From Stygiobacter sp. (GTDB taxonomy: Bacteria > Pseudomonadota > Alphaproteobacteria > Rhodospirillales > Magnetospirillaceae): DNA of 64,000 bases. Below, piece by piece: positions 16,777 through 24,861 of the stretch (the first letter of the stretch is position 1; every line of letters begins with the position of its first letter). Position numbers and translations under genes: made by a program. The notes under the pieces are model-generated. The model worked only from the letters and a program-made list of their open reading frames with translations. It was not told the origin of the DNA and made no database searches. Where the stretch lies: positions 1-64,000 of the forward strand of contig VBWB01000020.1 in the NCBI GenBank assembly GCA_006218045.1. The letters run 5' to 3'.

Positions 16777-17235
16777 ATGCGTTTCATCCCCAAGGCCATG
16801 ACCGCTGCCGCTTTCGCCGCCGTCGTGATCGGCTTTGCCGCCCCCGCCTCGGCCCAGCAGAAGCCGGAGGAAACCTTGAAGATGCGCCAGGGTCTGTTCC
16901 AGGCGGTGAAGATGAATTTCGGCCCCATCGGCGCCTTCGCCCAGGGCAAGGGCGATCTGCCCGCCGACGCCGCCGCCAAGGCCGAGAACGTGGCCGCTCT
17001 GGCCCGCATGCTGCCCATGGCCTTCGCCAAGGGCTCGGAAGCGTTGTCGGGCAGCAACACCAAGGCCGAGGCCTTCTCCTCCGCCGATTTCGCCAAGGGC
17101 TTCCCGATGTTGGAGGACGCGGCGCTGAAGCTGGCCGTCGCCGCCAAGTCGGGCGATGCCGAGGCCATCAAGGCCGCCGTCGGCGGTGTGGGCAAGGCCT
17201 GCAAGGGCTGCCACGACAATTTCCGCAAGGAATAG
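16777..17235 (+). CDS. Cytochrome c' (periplasmic four-helix c-type cytochrome)
   Basis: 152 residues. The start is the ATG at 16777, preceded by GGAGG. The signal peptide is residues 1-26 (AAAFAAVVIGFAAPASAQQ). The mature part is a helical bundle (KPEETLKMRQGLFQAVKMNF, AFAKGSEAL, AAKSGDAEAIKAAVGGVGKA) ending in the single haem attachment site CKGCH close to the C-terminus, the hallmark of cytochrome c'. This family binds NO or CO at a five-coordinate haem, and its redox partner is uncertain. It stands alone between icd and a strong stem-loop, though a b561-type cytochrome is encoded 6 kb away. Confidence 0.93.
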   Translation: MRFIPKAMTAAAFAAVVIGFAAPASAQQKPEETLKMRQGLFQAVKMNFGPIGAFAQGKGDLPADAAAKAENVAALARMLPMAFAKGSEALSGSNTKAEAFSSADFAKGFPMLEDAALKLAVAAKSGDAEAIKAAVGGVGKACKGCHDNFRKE

Positions 17236-17253
17236 AACTGAAACACGGCCTAG

Positions 17254-17297
17254 CCCCCTGATCGGCTCCGCGTTGAAACGCGGAGCCGATCAGGGGG
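17254..17297 (+). terminator. Perfect 19-bp stem-loop without a T-run after the cytochrome c' gene
   Basis: The arms at 17254-17272 and 17279-17297 are exact reverse complements (CCCCCTGATCGGCTCCGCG) around a TTGAAA loop. It lies 19 bases past the cytochrome stop. No T-run follows, so it may stabilise the transcript 3' end or act as a Rho-assisted stop and not as a classic intrinsic terminator. Confidence 0.7.
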
Positions 17298-17303
17298 GGC
17301 CGC

Positions 17304-17423
17304 ATGCGCTCTGTGCCGATGCTTGCCTTCTTTGCGCTATCGGCCTTTCCCGCCTTGGCGTTGGCCCCGGCGTCCACCGGGGTGGTTCCGGGTTCCAAGC
17401 CCTTCCCTGATCTCGCGCCCTAG
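17304..17423 (+). CDS. Possible 39-residue secreted peptide
   Basis: The ATG at 17304 follows a GGGGGG stretch and opens a 39-codon frame. The first 20 residues look like a signal peptide (MRSVPMLAFFALSAFPALAL), followed by APASTGVVPGSKPFPDLAP. It starts seven bases after the 19-bp stem. It could be a genuine small periplasmic peptide co-transcribed with cytochrome c', or the remnant of a longer gene. No homologue is known to me. Confidence 0.35.
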   Translation: MRSVPMLAFFALSAFPALALAPASTGVVPGSKPFPDLAP

Positions 17424-17770
17424 GGCCGCTCGATCCTTGGCTTCAGCGTCCCGACAGCGGGGGAAATTCTCTAGCTATACCAATGCATTAGAGAAATTTT
17501 CGTGCCGTTCTGGCCGAAACTGATAACGGGTGCGTTGATTTGGGCGGCTGATGATATATGGGTGGGGCATGTGCCCGGCCCATACCATCGCCTTCATCCC
17601 TCAATCTCGATCGGCCATCTTTGCCCGCCCCCGTTTCCGGCAGTCCAGGAACAGGGCCTTGGCTTGTTCGTACATCAGACACACACGTTCGCTGCACATC
17701 TTCATGGTGTGGCGGTGTCATCGCAATACTCATATTGCGTAAAGCCCAGGCTGGGCTCGATAATTAAGAA
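17424..17770. other. Intergenic region with no supported gene
   Basis: Roughly 350 bases of reduced GC. Several short frames exist on both strands but none has a ribosome site with sensible protein sequence. An imperfect dyad (AAATTCTCTA/TAGAGAAATTT) lies at about 17464-17500. Nothing else was identified. Confidence 0.4.
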
Positions 17771-18391
17771 TCAGAACTTCAGCTCAAGCCCGGCGCCGAA
17801 ATGCAGGCCGGAATTGGCCTTGCTGGCCTCGTCCTCGCCCCGGCTGGCGGCGGCGAAGCCGCCCATGGAAAACGACGGGGTGACGTCGTGGGTGAAGGAC
17901 AGCGACAACGACAGATCGTTGGCCGCGCCCAAAGACCCCACCGACATTCCCATCTGCGCCGGATTGAGGCTGAAAGCGCCCGACTGGGTCCATTGGTAGC
18001 CCAGGCTGAGGGCGGCGATGCCATCGACGCCCCAGGGGGAAACCATCTGGCTGGCGGTGAAATCGGCGGAGCCGACACCGCCGCCGGAAACCAACGAGGT
18101 CGACAGCCGCAACCAGTCGCCGGAATAGGCGGTATAGCCACCCACCACCAAGCCGTCACCGCCGACAAGCGACAGTCCGGGGGGGGCGCCGGCGGCGGCC
18201 GACAGCGTCCCCAGACTGAATCCGCCCAAGGAATAGACCGCCACCCGGTTGTCATCGGCCAAGTTGGGAAGCGCCGGCGAATTGCCGCCGGGGACCAGGC
18301 GTGGACGCACAGCATCACCACCCCATGCGGGGGCGGTGGCAAACAGACACAACATCAAGACGGCAGCGTTACGGATCATCGGCTTCGGCAA
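17771..18391 (-). CDS. Small outer-membrane beta-barrel-like protein
   Basis: 206 residues. The signal peptide ends near residue 24 (LMLCLFATAPAWGG). The mature part has alternating amphipathic strands (WLRLSTSLVSGG, IAALSLGYQWTQSG, DLSLSLSFTHDVTPSF, LHFGAGLELKF) and ends in Phe, the usual BAM-recognised C-terminal residue of outer-membrane barrels. The length suits an eight-stranded barrel. No specific family was recognised. It is monocistronic, with its stop facing the low-GC gap on its left. The ATG at 18379 (MIRN) is an alternative start. Confidence 0.65.
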   Translation of the reverse strand: MPKPMIRNAAVLMLCLFATAPAWGGDAVRPRLVPGGNSPALPNLADDNRVAVYSLGGFSLGTLSAAAGAPPGLSLVGGDGLVVGGYTAYSGDWLRLSTSLVSGGGVGSADFTASQMVSPWGVDGIAALSLGYQWTQSGAFSLNPAQMGMSVGSLGAANDLSLSLSFTHDVTPSFSMGGFAAASRGEDEASKANSGLHFGAGLELKF

Positions 18392-18496
18392 TGCAACAAT
18401 TCCTGAGGACTCATATAATGTCCCCAGGTCTGCTGCAAAGCCCTTGATTGCGAATCCGAGTCAAATGAATCCAAGCGTTGCGCATGCGCAACAGTT

Positions 18497-20902
18497 CTAT
18501 TCCGCCTCGGGCTTTTTGTCCCGCTCAGGAGCATGGCGCTGGGCGGCCCGGCTGGCAAAGGTCGCCAGACGGGCCTGGACCTTGCGGTTGACGGTGCCGG
18601 TGGGATAGCGGCCCTGGGCGTCGGCCACGCCGGCCGGCATTCCGGTCAGCACCTCGATGCCCTGATCCACATGCGCGATGGCGTGGATGGCGAAGCGGCC
18701 TTGGCGGCAGGCCTCGACCACATCGGCGCGCAGCATCAGATGGGCGACATTGCTGGCCGGGATCAGCACGCCCTGGCTGCCGGTCAGGCCGCGCGCCGCG
18801 CACAGGTCGAAGAAGCCTTCGATCTTTTCGTTGACGCCGCCGATGGCCTGCACCCGTCCGAACTGGTCGACCGAGCCGGTCACCGCCAGATCCTGACGGA
18901 GGGGCAGATCGGCCAAGGCCGACAGCAGCGCATACAATTCGGTGGACGAGGCGGAATCGCCGTCGATGCCGCCATAGGATTGCTCGAACACCAGCGACGC
19001 CGACAGTGACAACGGCTCATGCGCGCCGAAACGGGCGGCGAGGAAACCGGACAGGATCAGCACGCCCTTGCCGTGCAGCGGTCCACCCAGGTCGACCTCG
19101 CGTTCGATGTCGATGACGTCGCCCTTGCCGGCATGGATGCGCGCGGTGATGCGGACGGGGTGGCCAAAGGCGAAATTGCCCAGTTGCAGTACCGCCAGGG
19201 CGTTGATCTGGCCGATTTCGGCGCCATCGGTGGCGACGTGGATGATGCCGCGCTGGATTTCCTCCTGCACGTTTTCGCGCACCCGGTCCTGGCGGCGGAT
19301 GGCGGCATCGATGGCCTGCTGCACGTGGGCGGCGGCGATTTGCGTGGCACTGGCGGCATTGGCCCAATGATCGGCCTCGCGCACCAGATCGGCCAGCGAG
19401 GCCATGTGGGTGGACAGCTTTTCCCCGTCCTCGACCAGCCGTGAGGCCTGCTCGATCACCCGGGCCACGGCGCCGCGGTCCAAGGGCAGCAGGTCTTCCT
19501 TGCGCACCAGGGCGGCGACCGAACGCGACAATTCCAGCACCGCCCGGGGCGAACGGTCCATGCGCCAGTCGAAATCGGCGGCCACCTTGAACAATTCGGA
19601 AAATTCCGGGTCATGGTGGGACAGCAGGTAATACAGCATGGGGTCGCCGATCAGCACCACCTTGATATCCAAGGGGATGGGCTCGGGTTCCAGGCTGAAG
19701 GTGGAGAACAGCCCCATGGACTGGCCGGGACTTTCGATACGGATTTCGCGTGCCTTCAACGCCCGTTTCAAGTCTTCCCAGGCGAACGGATTCATCAGCA
19801 GCTTGCGCGCGTCCATGACCAGGAAGCCGCCATTGGCCTTGTGCAGCGAGCCGGCGCGGATCAGGTTGAAATCGGTGATCAGGGCGCCCATCTGGGCCAT
19901 ATGCTCGACCCGACCGATCAGATTGGGTTGGGTCGGATAATCCTCGTAGACCACCGGGGCGCCCCGGGCCTGGGCATTGTCCACCAGCACGTTGACCCGA
20001 TAGCGGCGGAACGCATCGCCGCCCAGGGCACGGCGGATCTTCGAGCGTTCGTCTTCCCCCAGGAAGTCGCCCACATTGGCGGCGACATCCGCCGACACCG
20101 CCTGCAAATAGGTCTGCACCTGCGGCAGGCCATTATATTTGGCGGTCAGTTCCTCCAGCAGGTGATCGATGGCGAAGGCGACCACGTCGTGATCCAGGGC
20201 ACGCAAGCGGGCGCGGGTTTCGCGCTCCCATTTGGGCACCTGCTTGATGGTGGCTTCCAGTTTCTCCTGCAACGTCGCCATGTCGGCCTTGTAACGGTCC
20301 TGGGTGTCGTCGGGCAGTTTCTTGAACTCGTCCGGCGACAGCACCTCGCCATCCTTCATGGGCGCCAGGGCCAGACCGACGGGGGTGCGGATCAGCGCCA
20401 CGCTGCTGGCGCTGGCCTCGTGGGCGACGGCGCCGAAGGCGGCTTCCTGCCGTTCCTTCACCTCGTCCTCGATGGCTTGCCGGCGGTTGCGGTATTCCTC
20501 GGCCTCGAAGGCGGCGGGCAAGGCCTGGCCCAACTCGCCCACCAGCCAGTCCATGTCCTTCTTCAGCCCGCTGGCGCGGCCCGCCGGCAGCGACAGCACC
20601 CTGGGCCGCTGGTTCTGGTCGAAATCGTTGACATAGACCCAATCGCCCGGTGCCGCGCGCTCCGCCGCCTGTCGCGCCAGCAGCCGCATGACCAGCGAGC
20701 GCCGCCCGGTGCCTTCCGGCCCCAGGGCGAACAGGTTGAAGCCGCGGTGGCGCATGCCGACGGCGAAACGGATGGCCTCGACCGCCCGTTCCTGTCCGAC
20801 CGAGTCATCGGCCTCGGCCAAGTCGTCGGTGCTGTCGAACGGCAGCGATTGCGGATCGCAGGCGGTGAACAGCAACTCCGGCGACAGGGGCGATTGCAGC
20901 AT
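18497..20902 (-). CDS. Lon-family ATP-dependent protease (AAA_32/Lon_C type)
   Basis: 801 residues. The N-terminal AAA+ part has the nucleotide loop GPEGTGRRS near residue 60, where the usual Lys is Arg. The middle includes NGGFLVMDARKLL and the linker helices. The C-terminal Lon protease domain has the catalytic Ser in YGGIDGDSASSTELYALLSA and the Lys in AIGGVNEKIEGFFDLC. Relatives are the LonC/LonH-type proteins, not the housekeeping Lon, since the substrate-binding N-domain is absent. The upstream zincin gene ends at the same base position where this gene begins, so the two are translationally coupled. Substrates are unknown. Confidence 0.88.
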   Translation of the reverse strand: MLQSPLSPELLFTACDPQSLPFDSTDDLAEADDSVGQERAVEAIRFAVGMRHRGFNLFALGPEGTGRRSLVMRLLARQAAERAAPGDWVYVNDFDQNQRPRVLSLPAGRASGLKKDMDWLVGELGQALPAAFEAEEYRNRRQAIEDEVKERQEAAFGAVAHEASASSVALIRTPVGLALAPMKDGEVLSPDEFKKLPDDTQDRYKADMATLQEKLEATIKQVPKWERETRARLRALDHDVVAFAIDHLLEELTAKYNGLPQVQTYLQAVSADVAANVGDFLGEDERSKIRRALGGDAFRRYRVNVLVDNAQARGAPVVYEDYPTQPNLIGRVEHMAQMGALITDFNLIRAGSLHKANGGFLVMDARKLLMNPFAWEDLKRALKAREIRIESPGQSMGLFSTFSLEPEPIPLDIKVVLIGDPMLYYLLSHHDPEFSELFKVAADFDWRMDRSPRAVLELSRSVAALVRKEDLLPLDRGAVARVIEQASRLVEDGEKLSTHMASLADLVREADHWANAASATQIAAAHVQQAIDAAIRRQDRVRENVQEEIQRGIIHVATDGAEIGQINALAVLQLGNFAFGHPVRITARIHAGKGDVIDIEREVDLGGPLHGKGVLILSGFLAARFGAHEPLSLSASLVFEQSYGGIDGDSASSTELYALLSALADLPLRQDLAVTGSVDQFGRVQAIGGVNEKIEGFFDLCAARGLTGSQGVLIPASNVAHLMLRADVVEACRQGRFAIHAIAHVDQGIEVLTGMPAGVADAQGRYPTGTVNRKVQARLATFASRAAQRHAPERDKKPEAE

Positions 20903-21315
20903 CAGGCTTCGTCCTCGATGCGTTCCATGTCGTCGTCGCTGAAGCCGAAATGATGGCCGATCTCATGGATCAGCACATGCTTGACCAGGCTGGACAGATC
21001 CTCGCCGGTTTCGCACCAGTAATCCAGGATGGGGCGACGGTACAGATAGATCTGGTCGACGTCGTTGCGCGGCCCGGTTTCGGAAAAGCTTTGCAACGGC
21101 AGCGACACCCCCCGGTACAGGCCCAACAGGTCGAAGGGGGTTTCCAGCCCCATTTCCTGCTCGGTGTCCTCGTCGGGGAAGTCGTCGACGCGGATGATCA
21201 CGTCGGCGGCATAGACGCGCAACTCTTCGGGAATCTCGGCGAAGGCGGCGTGGGCGATGGTTTCCAGGTCGGCCTGGCTGGGCGGAACCGTGTGCGGGGG
21301 GATCACTCTTGACAT
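20902..21315 (-). CDS. Zincin-like metallopeptidase family protein (MetTP type)
   Basis: 137 residues. The C-terminal motif HEIGHHFGFSDDDME provides the HExxH zinc site and the third ligand region of the short cytosolic zincin family (PF06262 type) common in alphaproteobacteria and actinobacteria. DVDQIYLYRRPILDYWCE precedes it. The function in the cell is not established. It overlaps the Lon-like gene, which points to co-expression and possibly a shared protein-quality role. Confidence 0.88.
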   Translation of the reverse strand: MSRVIPPHTVPPSQADLETIAHAAFAEIPEELRVYAADVIIRVDDFPDEDTEQEMGLETPFDLLGLYRGVSLPLQSFSETGPRNDVDQIYLYRRPILDYWCETGEDLSSLVKHVLIHEIGHHFGFSDDDMERIEDEA

Positions 21316-21421
21316 GGCGTCAGCTTACCTTGCCTTGAAGCGGGCGTGAAGGGTGCCCATTAAAAATGGCTAGTGTGGCGCCGTCACACAATCCAACACT
21401 CGACCACAGACAGGATGCCCC

Positions 21422-21712
21422 ATGCCCCAACGCCTGACCGCGGAAGAACGCACCCAAGCCCTGGCCGATCTGTGCGGATGGGCCCCCACCCCCGGCCGCG
21501 ACGCCATCACCAAGGACTTCAAGTTCAAGGACTTTTCCCAGGCCTTCGGCTTCATCAGCCGCGTCGCCCTGGCCGCCGAGAGGCTGGATCACCACCCGGA
21601 ATGGAGCAACGTCTACAATCGCGTCACCATCACCTTGACCACCCATGATTGCGGTGGCCTCAGTCATCGCGACATTCAACTCGCCCACAGGATCGACACA
21701 TTCGGCGCATAG
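21422..21712 (+). CDS. phhB: Pterin-4a-carbinolamine dehydratase
   Basis: 96 residues, the usual length. It contains the active-site block [14 protein letters not shown] and the end [16 protein letters not shown], both typical of PCD/DCoH enzymes. These dehydrate 4a-hydroxytetrahydrobiopterin during aromatic amino-acid hydroxylation. No hydroxylase gene is adjacent. Many proteobacteria keep the gene on its own, sometimes for molybdopterin or folate-related chemistry. Confidence 0.95.
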   Translation: MPQRLTAEERTQALADLCGWAPTPGRDAITKDFKFKDFSQAFGFISRVALAAERLDHHPEWSNVYNRVTITLTTHDCGGLSHRDIQLAHRIDTFGA

Positions 21713-21770
21713 GCTCATTTACAGTTCTCGGGGGCTGTGGAATCATGCGCCCCCGACCCATCGAGTCACC

Positions 21771-21791
21771 ATGAAAGCGCCGCCTAAATGA
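21771..21791 (+). other. Possible mini-frame MKAPPK overlapping the next gene start
   Basis: The ATG at 21771 opens a six-codon frame (Met-Lys-Ala-Pro-Pro-Lys) whose stop overlaps the Sel1 gene start in ATGA. It may be chance, or it may couple translation to the downstream gene. No strong ribosome site precedes either start. Confidence 0.2.
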
Positions 21792-22921
21792 GGATTGCCG
21801 TCATCGCCGTCATGATCGCCGCCGTCTTTGCCGGTCAGGCCATGGCGCAAGGCAAGCCAGCCGCCAAATCGCCCCCCGCCGCCAAGGCCGCCGTCGCCCC
21901 GGCCAAGCCCAGTCTGGCCCAACAGGCCGCCGACGGCGACGTCGCCGCCCAACTGGAACTGGGTCAGACCCTGCTGAAGGGCGGCAAGGGCATCAAGAAG
22001 AACCCGGTCGAGGCCGCGCAATGGCTGATCCTGGCGGCCAGTAACGGCAAGTCCGAGGCCGCCGTGCTGCTGGCTACCGGCCACGAGCAGGGCTGGTTCG
22101 GCAAGCGCGACCTGTCCACCGCCGCCGAATGGTGGTACCGGGCCGGCGATTTGGGTGACGCCGAGGCGCGCCAGCGTTTTCTGGCGCTTTATCTGGATGG
22201 GCAGACCGAAACCATTGGCGGCCCCGCCGGCGTGCGCTGGCTGGAACAGATGGCCGTCCAGGACGACACCCGCGCCATCCTGGCCCTGGGCCGCATCTAC
22301 GAATTCGGCGAAGGCATGGTGGTCGACCACGCCAAGGCCCAGCGCTGGTACCGTATCGCCGCCATCGCCGGCAACATCGAGGCCCAGTACCGTCTGGGCA
22401 GCATGCTGCTGGCCGAGCCGGCGGCGTGGCGCCTGTTGTTCAAGGATGCCGGGCGCGAAAAGGACAACACCGAACGCGACCGCCTGTATCCCACCCGTGA
22501 TGCCGCGGAAAAGGCCGCCGGCAACGACCGCTGGACCGACATCATGCGTCCCGGCATGATCCATGGCGAATACTGGCTGACCAAGGCCGCCTTGCGTGGT
22601 CACCCGCAAGCCGCGCTGATGCTGGGCGAGGCCTGTCTGGGCGGGCGCGACCTGCCCTTCGATCTGGGGCAGGCCATGCGCTGGCTGTCGGTGGCGGCCA
22701 TTGACGGCGAACCCCATGCCATGAAGCTGCTGGCCGATCTGGCCGCCAGCGGCCAGGGTCTGTTCGCCCCCGATCCGGTGCGCGCCTGGGTCAATTACGA
22801 ACTGGCCGCCGGTGCCGGACTGAAGGACGCCGAGGAAGCCCGCGACAGGCTGGCCAAGGGCATGAATGCCCGCCAACTGAACCGCGGCCGCCAAATCGCT
22901 GCCGATCTGCGGGGGAATTGA
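21788..22921 (+). CDS. Secreted Sel1-repeat (TPR-like) protein
   Basis: 377 residues with a signal peptide (MRIAVIAVMIAAVFAGQAMA) and a short Pro/Ala/Lys-rich spacer. Sel1-type helical repeats follow: QAADGDVAAQLELGQTLLKG, EAAQWLILAASNGKSEAAVL, AQRWYRIAAIAGNIEAQYRL, QAMRWLSVAAIDGEPHAMKL and further copies to the C-terminus. Such proteins form protein-interaction scaffolds in the periplasm or envelope. A middle section (DAGREKDNTERDRLYPTRD) lacks the repeat pattern. The specific role is unknown. The gene converges on the cytochrome b561 gene across the 28-bp repeat array. Confidence 0.85.
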   Translation: MRIAVIAVMIAAVFAGQAMAQGKPAAKSPPAAKAAVAPAKPSLAQQAADGDVAAQLELGQTLLKGGKGIKKNPVEAAQWLILAASNGKSEAAVLLATGHEQGWFGKRDLSTAAEWWYRAGDLGDAEARQRFLALYLDGQTETIGGPAGVRWLEQMAVQDDTRAILALGRIYEFGEGMVVDHAKAQRWYRIAAIAGNIEAQYRLGSMLLAEPAAWRLLFKDAGREKDNTERDRLYPTRDAAEKAAGNDRWTDIMRPGMIHGEYWLTKAALRGHPQAALMLGEACLGGRDLPFDLGQAMRWLSVAAIDGEPHAMKLLADLAASGQGLFAPDPVRAWVNYELAAGAGLKDAEEARDRLAKGMNARQLNRGRQIAADLRGN

Positions 22922-22942
22922 TCCGTCGGGGTCATCCCGGTG

Positions 22943-23082
22943 TCATCAAAAAGCCGGCGCCTCCGGCGTGTCATCAAAAAGCCAGCGCCTCCGGCGCGTC
23001 ATCAAAAAGCCAGCGCCTCCGGCGCGTCATCAAAAAGCCAGCGCCTCCGGCGTGTCATCAAAAAGCCGGCGCCTCCGGCGCC
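22943..23082. repeat. Five tandem copies of a 28-bp hairpin repeat
   Basis: Units start at 22943, 22971, 22999, 23027 and 23055. The consensus is TCATCAAAAAGCC, then A or G, then GCGCCTCCGGCG and a variable CG or TG end. Each unit holds a GCGCC-TCC-GGCGC stem preceded by AAAAAG. On the minus strand each therefore reads as a small stem followed by CTTTTTGATGA, like a weak terminator. The array lies between two convergent genes, and the last unit encodes the end and stop of the b561 gene. There are no spacers, so it is not a CRISPR. Confidence 0.95.
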
Positions 23083-23741
23083 AGGGCCAACCCACCCCAA
23101 ACCACCAAGCAAGCAATCACAAGCGCGGCCAAGGCCAGCAACGGATGGCGGAACCGGATGCCCTCGACCCCATCCGGCACCTGCTTTTCACCGGTGATCA
23201 TGGCCCGGATCATGTCGTCCTTCTTGACCAGACGATAAAACAGCACCGCCGCCAGATGCACGGCGATGAAGGCCAGCAGCAGCTTGAAACCGATGCGGTG
23301 CAGCGACGACAGCAGGGCCACGTCCTTGGACGACAGCAGATGAGCCAGCGGCCCCTGGCTCAGAATATCGTCGCTGGTGAACAGGCCGGTGACGCCCTGG
23401 ACCAGCACCAGGCTCAGCAGGGCCAGCACGCTGAAAGCGCCCAGCGGGTTGTGGCCGACAGAGCGCACGGCGCCGTGGCGGGCGGCGGCCAGATAGGCCA
23501 GCACGGATTTGGGGCCGCGGACGAAATGGCTGAAGCGGGCGGTTTCGCTGCCGATCATCCCCCAGATCAGGCGGAACAGGATCAACGCGATCACCGCCGG
23601 ACCAAGCAGCATGTGCACGTTCAATCGCCCAAGCTGACCGCTGACTCCCAGCGCGACGATCAGCAGCACCAGAACCCAGTGGAACAGCCGGGTGGGCAGA
23701 TCCCAGACTTTGACGCGATGGATGGGGGTGGATGGGCGCAT
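23058..23741 (-). CDS. Cytochrome b561-type membrane protein
   Basis: 227 residues with four predicted membrane helices (VLVLLIVALGVSGQL, VHMLLGPAVIALILFRLIWG, AFSVLALLSLVLVQGVTGLF, GFKLLLAFIAVHLAAVLFYRL) and a fifth hydrophobic segment near the C-terminus. Histidines suitable for haem b ligation are LPTRLFHWV, NVHMLL, SSLHRIGFK and AVHLAAV. This is the COG3658-like b-type cytochrome group that often passes electrons to periplasmic c-type cytochromes. The C-terminal residues APEAPAF are encoded by the fifth 28-bp repeat, so the repeat may have altered the end of the gene. Confidence 0.85.
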   Translation of the reverse strand: MRPSTPIHRVKVWDLPTRLFHWVLVLLIVALGVSGQLGRLNVHMLLGPAVIALILFRLIWGMIGSETARFSHFVRGPKSVLAYLAAARHGAVRSVGHNPLGAFSVLALLSLVLVQGVTGLFTSDDILSQGPLAHLLSSKDVALLSSLHRIGFKLLLAFIAVHLAAVLFYRLVKKDDMIRAMITGEKQVPDGVEGIRFRHPLLALAALVIACLVVWGGLALAPEAPAF

Positions 23742-23903
23742 GCTCTGTCTCCTGATATCGTCGGGTGATTTTTCCGTGTTGGTTGTCCGCGGTCAATGAA
23801 TGATCCGGCACCCCGCCCATGCCATCGTCCAGGATGCTTGCTCTGGGGGGCGCAAGGCGCTACCCTTCCGCCGATTCCCTGAAGCCACCCAGGCGGACGC
23901 CCC
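23742..23903. promoter_or_regulatory. Divergent region between b561 and LysM genes
   Basis: About 160 bases with no gene. It should hold promoters for both neighbours. A GGAGACAGAG ribosome-site stretch for the b561 gene is visible on the minus strand near 23745-23754. Confidence 0.3.
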
Positions 23904-24836
23904 TTGACCCGACCCGTATTCATTTCCCTGATCGGATTGGCCGCCGCGCTGCTGGCCGTGTTGCTGGCCCTGACCCTGGGCAAGGACGATGACGGCAAGG
24001 CCGTGGCCACGCCGGGCGCAAGCAATGCTCCCGCCGTCAGCGGCGATGCGGCGGCCAATGATCCCAGCTTCGACGTGGTCCGTATCGGTGAGCGCGGCGA
24101 TGCCGTCCTGGCCGGGCGGGCCGTTGCCAAGGCCGAGGTGGTCATCCTCGACGGCGGTGTCGAAATCGGTCGAACCATTGCCGATGGCCGGGGCGAATGG
24201 GTGTTCGTGCCCAACACTCCCATGGCCCCCGGTGCCCGCCAGCTGACCTTGCGGGCGCACAATCCCGACGGTTCGGTGACCACGTCCGGCGCCCCGGTGG
24301 TGCTGGTGGTGCCGGATCGACCGGGCGACCAGATTTTGGCCTTCAAGCCGTTGCCCGGCGGTGGCGCCAAGTTGTTGATCGGCCCACCCTTGGGTGAAGG
24401 TGGCATTTCCATCGACATCGTCGAGGCCGACAGCAAGGGGCGCCTGTTCATCGGTGGGCGCGGCCCCCAGGGCGGCAAGGTCCATGTTTATCTGGGCAAT
24501 GCTTTCGTCGGCGCCGCCACCGTCGAAAGCGACGGCACCTGGAAGGTCACCGCCACCGCACCCAAGGACGACAACATCACCGTGCGCGCCGATCTGGTCG
24601 ATGCCAAGGGCAAGGTGTTGGCGCGAGTGGAAATGCCGGTGGCCGCGCAGGGCGAGTTGAAAGCCGCGTCGGACACGGCGGTGGTGGTGTCGGCGGGCAA
24701 CTCGCTGTGGCGCATCGCCAGACGCATCTATGGCTCGGGCGAGGCCTATACCATTATCTATAAGGCCAACAAGGATCACATCCGCGATCCGGATCTGATC
24801 TATCCCGGTCAGGTGTTCCAACTACCCAAGCCTTAA
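23904..24836 (+). CDS. LysM-domain protein with N-terminal membrane anchor
   Basis: 310 residues from a TTG start at 23904. No ATG gives the hydrophobic N-terminus PVFISLIGLAAALLAVLLAL, which is a membrane anchor. Two Ig-like or Big-like beta domains follow (DAVLAGRAVAKAEVVILDGG, GRLFIGGRGPQGGKVHVYL, with GEWVFVPNTPMAPGARQLTL between). The C-terminal LysM module has NSLWRIARRIYGSGEAYTII and IYPGQVFQLPKP, which binds peptidoglycan. This architecture is common in alphaproteobacteria. It probably tethers the inner membrane to the cell wall, but no enzymatic domain is seen. Confidence 0.85.
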   Translation: MTRPVFISLIGLAAALLAVLLALTLGKDDDGKAVATPGASNAPAVSGDAAANDPSFDVVRIGERGDAVLAGRAVAKAEVVILDGGVEIGRTIADGRGEWVFVPNTPMAPGARQLTLRAHNPDGSVTTSGAPVVLVVPDRPGDQILAFKPLPGGGAKLLIGPPLGEGGISIDIVEADSKGRLFIGGRGPQGGKVHVYLGNAFVGAATVESDGTWKVTATAPKDDNITVRADLVDAKGKVLARVEMPVAAQGELKAASDTAVVVSAGNSLWRIARRIYGSGEAYTIIYKANKDHIRDPDLIYPGQVFQLPKP

Positions 24837-24861
24837 ATCCCGCGCCAGGGGGGGCAGGGTC

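Noticed and set aside
17488-17999. Several overlapping short frames in the gap left of the outer-membrane protein gene
   Set aside because: Low-complexity or Arg/Ser-rich products, no ribosome sites, and partly antisense to the barrel gene.
19613-20953. 446-codon frame opposite the Lon-like gene
   Set aside because: Antisense shadow with His/Gln/Gly-rich composition. The minus strand has the conserved protease motifs.
22943-23082. CRISPR array
   Set aside because: The 28-bp units are directly adjacent with no spacers, and no cas genes are present.
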